A DNA stretch of 37,737 nucleotides from JAFGPJ01 sp964439135 (GTDB lineage: Bacteria > Planctomycetota > Phycisphaerae > Sedimentisphaerales > Anaerobacaceae): positions 1-37,737 of the forward strand of contig CAYTNN010000012.1 of the NCBI GenBank assembly GCA_964439135.1. The letters run 5' to 3'. Shown piece after piece: positions 1-7,396 of this stretch. Position 1 is the stretch's first letter. Each line of letters opens with the position of its first letter. Made by a program: the position numbers and the translations under genes. Below the pieces are notes generated by a model. The model was not told the DNA's origin. It made no database searches and saw only the letters and a program-made list of their open reading frames with translations.

Positions 1-2
1 TG

Positions 3-80
3 GCCACGCCCGGCGGTTCGGGCAAGATGTACTTTGACGATATCCGGCTGAATCGCCCGAAAGAAGCCGCTGCAGAATAA
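3..80 (+). CDS. C-terminal end of a secreted glycan-related protein (partial)
   Basis: Only the last 25 codons and the TAA stop lie in the window; the gene runs in from the left edge. The readable tail contains GGSGKMYFDDIRLNRP followed by a short Ala/Glu-rich end. From family knowledge, KMYFDDIRL-type strands close concanavalin-like (LamG) or carbohydrate-binding domains of large secreted planctomycete proteins. The assignment as a secreted, probably carbohydrate-binding or glycoside-active protein is therefore an inference from a very short segment. A good rho-independent terminator follows 41 bases after the stop, consistent with this being the true 3' end of a transcription unit. Confidence 0.6.
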   Translation, partial: ATPGGSGKMYFDDIRLNRPKEAAAE

Positions 81-121
81 TCACAGCCTTTTTAAAGGGA
101 TATAAAGATTAGCATTAATTC

Positions 122-156
122 AAGGCCTATATCGATCACCTCGGTATAGGCCTTTT
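122..156 (+). terminator. Rho-independent terminator of the leftmost gene
   Basis: A 10-bp perfect stem is formed by AAGGCCTATA (122-131) and TATAGGCCTT (145-154). A 13-base loop separates the arms and the stem runs into TTTT. It lies just after the partial gene ending at 80 and before the convergent gene ending at 188, so it probably ends transcription of the leftward partial gene. Confidence 0.75.
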
Positions 157-187
157 GTTAATTACCAGATCCAGAAGCATATTGAAA

Positions 188-1009
188 TCAGCGTTGTTTT
201 GCTCTTTGCGTAAGTTCATACACCCAGTCTTCGAAGAACAGCGGGTAGAGGTGCATTTTTTCGCTTGCCAACCTGATTCCTTTTTTAGACAGCCAGGCTT
301 TTAATTGATCTTTATGGTTGGGGAATTGCTCGGCTATTCTTTTTTTGTAAAGGTTTCTCAACCTTTTGAGCCTTTTTTTACGAATATCATCAGGCTTACC
401 GATTGCTCTGAAATAGCGCCTTATCTTATCCACTCTAATGCTCTGGTCCTTCTTGAAATACGGAACAAACCTTCCCGGGATTTTGTCCGGAAGCACAAAT
501 TTATCATCCATTGCACCACGCACGATCTCGCCCTTTTCATAGTGCAGAAAAGGATCGTAGAAGAATACGGCGGGATGAAAATCCACTCGATGCTCAGAGA
601 GGTAAGGAATAAAAACATCCAATGTCTTTCCCGCCCAGAACAGGTTCCACGGACCGTCGCCTATCAGTATTGTAAAGCATAATCTGTTGAGATCTCTGCG
701 ATTATAACCGACAATTTTATTATACGCCGTCCGAAGTTTGGGCAGCGCTTCTTTGCGCACGTCAATGATAAGCAATCGTGACAATACCGTATCCCGTGCC
801 ATAGCCTCAATTTCTTCGGCAGTATCTCGTATCTCTGTTTTCTGAGGTCTATGCAATCGATAGTTTTTCATTCTCGGATCGTTATGTATCCTTTCGTAAA
901 CATCGGTTGCAAGGATAGGATCCAAGCTGAGGATATGTATCCAGTCCGCTCTTTTAGAGTGACTTAATATGTCCTGTTCCGTGTCCTGGATATGGTACCT
1001 GCCGTCCAA
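188..1009 (-). CDS. Conserved-looking hypothetical protein, 273 aa, basic
   Basis: I do not recognise this family. The 273-aa product has no signal peptide or membrane segment and is probably cytoplasmic. It is rich in Lys and Arg, notably around residues 195-245 (a RKKRLKRLRNLYKKR stretch), which would suit nucleic-acid or surface binding, but no catalytic motif is clear. The N-terminal half has hydrophobic strand-like segments (for example LLIIDVR and FTILIGDGPWNLFWAG), suggesting an alpha/beta fold. The start at 1009 is an ATG. It is convergent with the partial gene on the left and divergent from the acetyltransferase-like gene on the right, so it stands alone. Reality as a gene rests on length and protein-like composition. 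Confidence 0.6.
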   Translation of the reverse strand: MDGRYHIQDTEQDILSHSKRADWIHILSLDPILATDVYERIHNDPRMKNYRLHRPQKTEIRDTAEEIEAMARDTVLSRLLIIDVRKEALPKLRTAYNKIVGYNRRDLNRLCFTILIGDGPWNLFWAGKTLDVFIPYLSEHRVDFHPAVFFYDPFLHYEKGEIVRGAMDDKFVLPDKIPGRFVPYFKKDQSIRVDKIRRYFRAIGKPDDIRKKRLKRLRNLYKKRIAEQFPNHKDQLKAWLSKKGIRLASEKMHLYPLFFEDWVYELTQRAKQR

Positions 1010-1062
1010 CGTCTTCGGCCTCCCATTACTTTGCTTTTTTAATTTTGTTCAAATCAGCCCAT

Positions 1063-1114
1063 AAAAAAAGGGAGACACGGGCAGTTCACTAAGCTCTTCT
1101 TTACCCCGTCTCCC
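1063..1114 (-). terminator. Terminator-like hairpin reading leftward, upstream of the 273-aa gene
   Basis: GGGAGAC (1070-1076) pairs with GTCTCCC (1108-1114), and the stem extends across a two-base bulge into CGGG/CCCG. Read on the minus strand, the stem is followed by seven T residues (1063-1069). This is the shape of an intrinsic terminator, but it sits 54 bases upstream of the 273-aa gene's start and no minus-strand gene lies to its right. It may be a mobile hairpin repeat or an attenuator in the leader of that gene. Confidence 0.4.
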
Positions 1115-1416
1115 TGTTGCTTTGTGCCTGGAGTTTGCTTATTGCAGCAGAACTATATGTCTACACTCGCAACAGGTATATTTTAAAGAACACAGCAGTT
1201 TAAATCAATGATATTCCGGCTTTAATAGATGGAAATTTTTGCCGTAATTGATCAGATCCGCTGAATGAATTTTATCGGGTAGCTTCGAGAACCGGACAGA
1301 AAGCTTGAATTACCGGAAAAAGCGTGATATTCTCCTGCAAATCATGCTCCGCGATGTAGCTGGGCTGGTATGAAAGGTAAATCCAGGTTTATTCAACTAA
1401 TTGAAAGGGTCCGGCA
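1115..1416. other. Intergenic stretch without a recognisable gene
   Basis: This AT-leaning stretch separates two divergent genes (273-aa protein and acetyltransferase-like protein). I see no RNA gene, repeat or convincing ORF. A purine-rich GAAAGGG at 1403-1409 is the likely ribosome-binding site of the following GTG-started gene. Confidence 0.4.
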
Positions 1417-2529
1417 GTGTCCAACACCGAGCAGCAAACTTTACCGTCAGAGCGTATAGTTTCGATCGACGCTCTTCGTGGATTTGACATGTTCTGGATT
1501 ATCGGGGGCGGCGCGGCCCTTGGCAGCCTTCTTGAATTATGGAAGCACCCTGTTACCGAGGTAATTCACAAGCAGCTCGAGCACGTCGAGTGGCAGGGTT
1601 TTCATTTTGAGGATTTGATATTTCCGCTGTTCCTGTTCATCATGGGGGTGGTGCTGCCGTTTGCGATTTCCCGCCGGCGAGAGCGTGGGCAAAGTCTGCC
1701 AGTACTATACCTTCACATCATCAAGCGAAGCTTCGTGCTAATATTGCTTGGTTTGATATTCAACAATTTGCAGAACTTCGAGTTCTCTGAAATGCGCTGG
1801 ATGGGCGTGCTGCAGCGGATCGGGCTATGTTACTTTTTCGCCGCTATCATCGTCCTCAATACCAAATGGCGGACCCAGGCGATATTTATCGCTGCGGTCC
1901 TTATCCTCTACTGGCTTGCCGCGGCGTTGATTCCCGTGCCGGGCTTTGGAGCAGGCGTGATGACGGCCGAGGGTTGCCTGTCTTCGTTTATTGACCAGCA
2001 GTTACTTCCGGGAGAACTTTACTACGGCTTCGGCGACAATGAAGGCCTCATCTCCACCCTCCCGGCGATTTGCACGGTCCTGATGGGCTCGCTGGCAGGG
2101 CTCTGGCTCCGCAGCAACCGGCCCGGCAACAAAAAGGCGGCCGGCCTGGCGATCGCCGGACTTGCATGTGTCGTAGCCGGTTATTTGTGGGGATTCGTAT
2201 TTCCGATTATCAAGATTATCTGGACCAGTTCATACACTCTTTTCTCCGGCGGCTTCTGCCTGATGCTCCTGGCCTTGTTCTATTGGATAATCGACGTCAA
2301 GGGATACCGCAAGTGGACCATATTTTTTGTTGTGATCGGCGTCAATCCCATAACGATATACTTCCTGCAAAGATTCGTCGACTTCGGTTCAATTACCGAG
2401 TTTTTCCTATCGGGTTTTGTTGCTCACGCAGGGCTGGTCGCGCCGCTGATTCTGCCTGTTGGTGTTCTGGCTATCAAGTGGCTGCTGCTGTGGTTCCTGT
2501 ACCGGCACAAAATATTTTTTAAGGTCTAA
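1417..2529 (+). CDS. Heparan-alpha-glucosaminide N-acetyltransferase-like membrane protein (DUF5009/NagX family)
   Basis: The 370-aa polytopic membrane protein begins with the family hallmark RIVSIDALRGFDMFWIIGGG (residues ~13-32). A conserved cytoplasmic or periplasmic histidine region follows (HFEDLIFPLFLFIMG, ~62-76), then eight to ten hydrophobic segments. The family, named for human HGSNAT, transfers acetyl groups across a membrane to terminal glucosamine; bacterial NagX-type members sit in amino-sugar or glycan loci. The substrate here is not provable. The start is GTG at 1417, eight bases after GAAAGGG. Its 3' end overlaps the heparinase-like gene by 11 bp in convergent orientation, so both glycosaminoglycan-linked genes are adjacent but not co-transcribed. 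Confidence 0.85.
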   Translation: MSNTEQQTLPSERIVSIDALRGFDMFWIIGGGAALGSLLELWKHPVTEVIHKQLEHVEWQGFHFEDLIFPLFLFIMGVVLPFAISRRRERGQSLPVLYLHIIKRSFVLILLGLIFNNLQNFEFSEMRWMGVLQRIGLCYFFAAIIVLNTKWRTQAIFIAAVLILYWLAAALIPVPGFGAGVMTAEGCLSSFIDQQLLPGELYYGFGDNEGLISTLPAICTVLMGSLAGLWLRSNRPGNKKAAGLAIAGLACVVAGYLWGFVFPIIKIIWTSSYTLFSGGFCLMLLALFYWIIDVKGYRKWTIFFVVIGVNPITIYFLQRFVDFGSITEFFLSGFVAHAGLVAPLILPVGVLAIKWLLLWFLYRHKIFFKV

Positions 2530-4573
2530 TATCAATCGTATCCGTAAACTGTCTTTGTTGTCCTGATTGCTCGATACTGCCTCCGACACCCGGCAGGTCG
2601 AATTTGATTGTCGCCGTACTGACAGAAACTGTAATATCCTGCGCCCGGCCCATACGAATAACTTTTGCTTGCTCAACAGAAATAACATCACTGCCGGCGG
2701 CCGTCAGGACGTGCAGGAAATAATCGCATGTTCCCGGCTCGGAAGGCAAGATTTCGATTCGGCACTCGGGAGCGGGCCCGGTATCACGTGAGGGCGGGTA
2801 GTCACGCCCCCCGTAGCTGTAAAGTTCCGGGCCGGATACGAGCCTGACCTGAGGCCGCTCCGGCAGCAGCGTCTGGACAAACAGCCGGCCTTTGCCATTG
2901 GTAATGACCAGATGTTTATCTGAGCGGCTGGGGACCTTCATCGCCTGCAACAGCCAGGTTTTTTTGAAACCAGCGTCCCTGGAGCAGACCCGGTCGAAGA
3001 TGACAAACGTGTCCGGCCGGAGAAATACAATCTGCCGGGTGAAAGATTCCATTTTGTCGCTGGAATAGGCCCGCGTGCAGTCGCCTGCGACATATAAATA
3101 TGCCCCCCGGTCTTCGAAGGCGAGAATATCCGTGATGTCGTATAAGTCACGTCCGGCGTGCCATTGGGCCGGGTCGGTGACGGCCCCGTTGTGGTGAGGC
3201 CAATTATGAGCCTGGCCGCCGTCGTTGCCGGTGACATTACCGGCGCGGATGCCGGGCCATTTCTCCGCCGGGTCGTAAAGCAAAATTGTGCTGTGCGCGA
3301 TTGTGCGCAGGTGGTAGTTGACGTCGTGGCTCGATCCGAACGAATCGTAATGGCCGCCGTCGCCGGCCAGTTCCTCGTATTTGTAAATCAGAAAATGTCC
3401 CACGTCCAGATGCTGATGAGCGGTGAACCGGTCGCCGCACTTGAAGAAGAAATACGTCGCATCGTCATCCCATGAACTGCGAGCATAAACGTAGCCCGGG
3501 CCGGGACTGATATGGGATAGCTTAAAATCTTCCAGCTTGCCCGCTTTGATGTTCGTATCGCGCCAGAGGAAATCCTTATACGCATAGACGCCCACACTCG
3601 AACGCGGCGCCTGCTCGTTGAACGCGTGCACGGCCTGATGATCCGGATCGTTGGCATAGCGGCTGACGAGAATACGCCGGGACGACAGAATCTTGTCACG
3701 GTCCCCGCCGAAGACGCGCCCCCCGCCGTCGCCCATGGGGATCGATCTTCGAGAATTGTAAGTGCTTATGCCCGGATAAGCTTCGAACATGCCGGCCACA
3801 GCACGATTCTCGAAGAACTTCGGCGCCTCGGCGTAGTGGTCGATGCCCTCGCATCGCCGAGCAACCTCGCAGAAGAAAAGCCATTCATAGAGCCAGTAAT
3901 TGATGTAGTAGCCCTCGGCCCAGCCGCCGCCGTCGCCTGCCAGATCGAGCGCCGGAGCCGCCCGCGTGCGCCAGTCGGTTTCGAGTTCTTCCAGAATTCC
4001 GGCGGCGCGGTCATTTTCATAATACGCCGCGTAACATGCAAGGCCGATACCCCAGTGCTTGTAGCCGTACCAGCCATTGTGAAAGACGTGAGTCTCGGAG
4101 CGAACATTTGCGTCAACGGTGGCGTTGATGTACTCGTGAAACTGCTCTCGCTGCCGCTGCGTCCAGTATTCGTGACACAAATCGTAAACAATCGCGCAAC
4201 GCGCCAGGTCATGCGCAAAGGTAACGTGCCCCTCCCTGATAGGTCCTGCGACATATTTCATCGCCATCTGCACGGCATCGCTTCCGAGCTGATTGTCGTT
4301 CTCGATTGCACAGACCAGCGCCATCGATATCATTTTGGCATGGTCGTCGGCATTCTGCTGCCGTGCCACGGCTACGACGCGTTTGTAGGCATCGGGCCGG
4401 CTCGCCGCCAGCGACTGCAAATACTCGCGAGAGCCCAGCAAACGGGGGTGTTCGGCCGGTACGGCACGCCCCTGGTTTCCGGCTGCGGGCTGAACGCCGC
4501 TACCGGCAAGAATCATGCATACGAAAATCCCAAACGTCCAAAGCCGACTGTATCTAATTTTACTGACTGGCAT
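2519..4573 (-). CDS. Heparinase II/III-like polysaccharide lyase, secreted
   Basis: The 684-aa protein has a signal peptide (hydrophobic FGIFVCMILAGSG, ~14-26), an alpha/alpha-toroid N-terminal half and a heparinase II/III-like C-terminal half (~370-680). Visible residues match heparinase II. HQH at 386-388, Asp405 in GDGGHY and His427 in TIAHST correspond to its catalytic and zinc-binding region (H406/H408, D425, H464 in the Pedobacter enzyme). HNGW at 165-168 matches the other catalytic histidine. It should cleave uronic-acid-containing polysaccharide by beta-elimination, but the exact substrate (heparan, alginate, other) cannot be told. I chose ATG 4573, ten bases after AAGGA, over an upstream TTG at 4594 that overlaps the previous gene. 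It is last in a three-gene operon. Confidence 0.85.
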   Translation of the reverse strand: MPVSKIRYSRLWTFGIFVCMILAGSGVQPAAGNQGRAVPAEHPRLLGSREYLQSLAASRPDAYKRVVAVARQQNADDHAKMISMALVCAIENDNQLGSDAVQMAMKYVAGPIREGHVTFAHDLARCAIVYDLCHEYWTQRQREQFHEYINATVDANVRSETHVFHNGWYGYKHWGIGLACYAAYYENDRAAGILEELETDWRTRAAPALDLAGDGGGWAEGYYINYWLYEWLFFCEVARRCEGIDHYAEAPKFFENRAVAGMFEAYPGISTYNSRRSIPMGDGGGRVFGGDRDKILSSRRILVSRYANDPDHQAVHAFNEQAPRSSVGVYAYKDFLWRDTNIKAGKLEDFKLSHISPGPGYVYARSSWDDDATYFFFKCGDRFTAHQHLDVGHFLIYKYEELAGDGGHYDSFGSSHDVNYHLRTIAHSTILLYDPAEKWPGIRAGNVTGNDGGQAHNWPHHNGAVTDPAQWHAGRDLYDITDILAFEDRGAYLYVAGDCTRAYSSDKMESFTRQIVFLRPDTFVIFDRVCSRDAGFKKTWLLQAMKVPSRSDKHLVITNGKGRLFVQTLLPERPQVRLVSGPELYSYGGRDYPPSRDTGPAPECRIEILPSEPGTCDYFLHVLTAAGSDVISVEQAKVIRMGRAQDITVSVSTATIKFDLPGVGGSIEQSGQQRQFTDTIDIRP

Positions 4574-4586
4574 CTTAATCGGTTCC

Positions 4587-5540
4587 TTAAGCAAAAGACA
4601 CTCCGATTTTCTTGCCGACGCCGCGTACGTACTCGGCGGCCAGGCGATATTCTTCGGCGTTCGGCAGGTGCTCGAGCATCAGCGGGACATCGGGGCGCTT
4701 GCTCAATTCCTTGAGGAACGTTTCGTAATCCAGCCCGCCGAGTCCGGGGCGAACCTCGTCGAGATGGGTCGTCAGCTTGAGCTGCAAAAGAATATCCTTG
4801 CCGTGACAGCTTTTGATGTAAGGCCCGAGCTTGGCAAAGCACTCACGAATCAGAGCGCCGCTGCTGAAATAACGCTGCGGGCTGCACACGATGTTCACCG
4901 GATCCAGATGCACGGCGAACTGCCTGCGGTCGATGGCCTTGAACAGGCTCAGGTACGAATCGGCCGAATCGGGATACGCCCACGGCATCGTCTCCAATGT
5001 GAAATACGTCCTGATCGGCTTGACATCGTCGATAATTGCACGCGTCGTCTCGACGATCATATCGAAAGTCTCTTCGGTAAAATTCTTCTCCGACGGCCCG
5101 TCCCATTGTTCGCCTCGCGAACCGGTGATATTCACGCAGCACCGTGCTCCGATCCGGTCCGCAAGGTGCAACTGCCGGCGGCATTTTTCCTGCGCTTCCT
5201 TGCGGGTTTTCTCATCCGGACTTATCGGATTGCTCCATGCCCCCACCTCGGCAATGATGATATTCGCATCTTTGGCCGCCCGTTCATACGCTTTGACGAC
5301 GTCGTCTCCGGCATCGGCACCGACCGGGCAATAGGCAGCGCTGTAGCCGAGTTTCTTCAACGCCGCTATCCAGCCGGCGGGATCTTCATATTTTTCGAAT
5401 GTCGGTCCGCCCAGCCGAACCGATGTTTTCTTCACGGTTGTTACTGCCCGTCCGGCCGAAGCCGAAGTTAGTATGGTCGCTGCGGCGAGCGATTTTTTCA
5501 TCATCTGACGTCTCGATATTGGTTCGTTTGTCTGCATCAT
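4587..5540 (-). CDS. TIM-barrel sugar-phosphate isomerase/epimerase-like protein, Tat-exported
   Basis: The 317-aa protein starts with a twin-arginine signal (SRRQMMKK, residues 9-16, then a short Ala-rich hydrophobic stretch), so folded export is likely. The rest is an AP-endonuclease-2 type TIM barrel. The four expected metal ligands are visible: Glu183 in TLETM, Asp213 in HLDP, His246 in SCHGKD and Glu290 in MLEHL. Such proteins isomerise or epimerise sugars, often as orphan enzymes in planctomycete glycan loci. AAGGAG precedes the ATG by nine bases. It is 13 bp upstream of the lyase and 21 bp downstream of the DUF4832 lipoprotein gene, so the three are one operon, and it may process a product of the lyase. 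The actual substrate is unknown. Confidence 0.85.
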   Translation of the reverse strand: MMQTNEPISRRQMMKKSLAAATILTSASAGRAVTTVKKTSVRLGGPTFEKYEDPAGWIAALKKLGYSAAYCPVGADAGDDVVKAYERAAKDANIIIAEVGAWSNPISPDEKTRKEAQEKCRRQLHLADRIGARCCVNITGSRGEQWDGPSEKNFTEETFDMIVETTRAIIDDVKPIRTYFTLETMPWAYPDSADSYLSLFKAIDRRQFAVHLDPVNIVCSPQRYFSSGALIRECFAKLGPYIKSCHGKDILLQLKLTTHLDEVRPGLGGLDYETFLKELSKRPDVPLMLEHLPNAEEYRLAAEYVRGVGKKIGVSFA

Positions 5541-5561
5541 TTTTCATTGCTCCTTGTATGT

Positions 5562-7127
5562 CTATTTTGTTATTTCGATTTCGCTAAGCAGGTACCATCC
5601 GTCCTGCGTCCTGCCTTTGATGCCAAGCTGCACAACAGGAGTGGCGAGGCCATCCTGGCCTTGTGTAGCGAGGGCATCTTGCCCTTGTTTCCTTTCCGCC
5701 GGCAAGATGCCAGCGGGACGCGAGGGCGGGACGCCCTCGCCACACGTCTGCTCGCCGACGATGCCAATCGCAAGGCGGTACAGACCCGCGGGCATATCGG
5801 CCGGCACGACAACTTCCTCAGTCATATCGATAAGCGGTCCCAGCGGAAGCTCCGGCGGGTTCTTGATAAATTCCTCGCTAAAGGTCTCGACGTGCCCCGG
5901 CATCCATTTCTCTACGGTGACATTCCCTATGAGTACTTTATCGCCGGTGGTCTCGCTTGTCAGGCGGTACGCCACCCGGTACGGCCTGTAGCACGGAGCC
6001 GAGCCGGTGTTCTGCCATTTCATCGCCAGCGTCAGCAGCTCGCCGGCCCCGACACGAGCGGGATGTTCGAGCTGTCTTAGCACCAGGCGGTAGCCGAGCC
6101 GGCGGAGAAAACGTTCGATTTCGGCGCGGACGTTCCCGCCCTCCGGCAGCGGTGCCAATTTGTTATTCAAATACGAGCCGTGCATGGCCAGGGCGTAATT
6201 GAAAATATATCGCAGCGACCAGTCCTCCTTAACCCATCGCCGCATCTCCCAGCAGCTCTCCCAGGCGACCGGCGCCGTCTTCCAGGCATCCTGCACCCCG
6301 GCAGCCGGGATCAGTTTCGGATAGGCGTCGCACATGTGGCACCAGTTCTCCGAGAATCCGCCCATGTCACCGAGGCAGTCCGCCCGCCATCCGGCGCCCA
6401 AACTTACGGCGTAGCTCAAACATTCGCCGCCGCCTATCAGCATGAGCAGCGGTGTCCTGCGGAACGCGGCGAAGTAGGCGTCGATGATTTTTTCGCGATT
6501 GGCCATTGTCGGCATTTTGCCGGTCTTCGAGCCGCTCATGTGCCACTCGCCCCACCAGCCGACCGTGCCGAGGTCCACGTGGTCGATGTCCGGATGCCCG
6601 TCGTATCTCTCGCCGAGCCTTTTGATGAAGTCCAGATGTTTTTCGAGCACAACCGGATCGTCAAGGTCCGGCACGAGCAGCCCTTCGGTTCCCGAGTAGT
6701 CGCATGTCAGGATTTTGCCGCCGACGTCTGCGAGCCATTCGGGATGATAAGGCCTGCCCCGATTTGTCGAACAGCACATTACGCGAAACGCCAGCTTCTG
6801 GCCCGAGGCGCGTGTCTCGTCAAGAACTCCATCCAGAAACGCATAATCTATCTTACCCGGCTCCGGCTCCAATACCCCCCAGCCCCAGCGGGTATAGTGG
6901 ATCGTCGAAGGAATCCAGTCCGGCAGGTTCTTATCCTTATCCGCGGTCCGGCCGAACGTCTCCCAACCCATTCCCGGATTCGCCAGCACCGCATCAGTTT
7001 CTTCCGGCACGATCCTTACGCTCTCATTAAGCGGAGCCAATGTTTGACCTGCCGCCACACAACCGGACAGCAACAGCATGCATCCAAGCGTTGCAAATAG
7101 ATATTCGTTCACTCTCAATGTCTTCAT
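5562..7127 (-). CDS. DUF4832-type glycoside-hydrolase-like lipoprotein with an in-frame repeat insertion
   Basis: The 521-aa lipoprotein has a lipobox LLLSGC (~residues 18-23). A TIM-barrel-like domain carries NPGMGWETF near residue 50 and GWWGEWHMSG near 190, the pattern of DUF4874/DUF4832 proteins related to GH42-type glycosidases. A beta-sandwich follows (~350-521). Glutamates in the WGEW motif could be catalytic, but this is inference. I chose ATG 7127 because AAGGAG lies six bases before it; the longer reading to 7178 adds 17 residues before the signal peptide. Residues ~462-496 are encoded by a copy of a dispersed intergenic repeat (5641-5743) that keeps the frame open. It is first in the operon with the epimerase and the lyase. 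Confidence 0.75.
   Translation of the reverse strand: MKTLRVNEYLFATLGCMLLLSGCVAAGQTLAPLNESVRIVPEETDAVLANPGMGWETFGRTADKDKNLPDWIPSTIHYTRWGWGVLEPEPGKIDYAFLDGVLDETRASGQKLAFRVMCCSTNRGRPYHPEWLADVGGKILTCDYSGTEGLLVPDLDDPVVLEKHLDFIKRLGERYDGHPDIDHVDLGTVGWWGEWHMSGSKTGKMPTMANREKIIDAYFAAFRRTPLLMLIGGGECLSYAVSLGAGWRADCLGDMGGFSENWCHMCDAYPKLIPAAGVQDAWKTAPVAWESCWEMRRWVKEDWSLRYIFNYALAMHGSYLNNKLAPLPEGGNVRAEIERFLRRLGYRLVLRQLEHPARVGAGELLTLAMKWQNTGSAPCYRPYRVAYRLTSETTGDKVLIGNVTVEKWMPGHVETFSEEFIKNPPELPLGPLIDMTEEVVVPADMPAGLYRLAIGIVGEQTCGEGVPPSRPAGILPAERKQGQDALATQGQDGLATPVVQLGIKGRTQDGWYLLSEIEITK
5641..5743. repeat. Dispersed repeat copy 1, inside the DUF4832 lipoprotein gene
   Basis: The 103-bp element is bounded by inverted ends GTGGCGAGG (5641-5649) and CCTCGCCAC (5735-5743). 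Its first 24 bases and last ~20 bases are nearly identical to the intergenic copy at 7311-7365. The middle holds further degenerate GGCATCTTGCC- and GGCAAGATGCC-like arms, so it can fold on itself and looks like two or three nested modules. It is translated in frame as part of the neighbouring gene. Confidence 0.85.
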
Positions 7128-7310
7128 GGCGGTCTCCTTAAAGCCAGCTGCCCTATCATTCCATTCGTATTCACCCATAATGGCCGGGAACTACGATTGC
7201 CCATATCGTACCAGCACAACTTAATTTTGCAATCCATAATCGGTTGTGTACAGTTGCAATCAGTGGGAATTTACGATAGGATGTTAATGTATAGAAAACC
7301 TTAGGCGTCT

Positions 7311-7365
7311 GTGGCGAGGCCATCCTGGCCTTGTATTTTATGCAAGGGCGGGACGCCCTCGCCAC
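7311..7365. repeat. Dispersed repeat copy 2, intergenic
   Basis: The 55-bp element has the same inverted ends GTGGCGAGG and CCTCGCCAC as copy 1. It lies between the divergent lipoprotein operon (starting 7127) and the PQQ-propeller gene (starting 7397). It is a shorter version of copy 1, lacking the central modules. No transposase gene is in the window, so it is a non-autonomous, REP/MITE-like element. The remaining spacer 7128-7310 holds no gene. Confidence 0.85.
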
Positions 7366-7396
7366 GGCAGCCGTATTTTGGAGGTATGCAGGAATA

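Noticed and set aside
3626..4714. A 362-codon plus-strand frame opposite the heparinase-like and epimerase genes
   Set aside because: It is antisense to two well-supported genes, spans their junction, is rich in Arg, Ala and Pro from high-GC shadow reading, and has no recognisable domain.
7331..7396. A 22-residue N-terminal extension of the PQQ-propeller protein
   Set aside because: It would translate the dispersed repeat and precede a normal signal peptide; the ATG at 7397 has ribosome-site candidates nearby.
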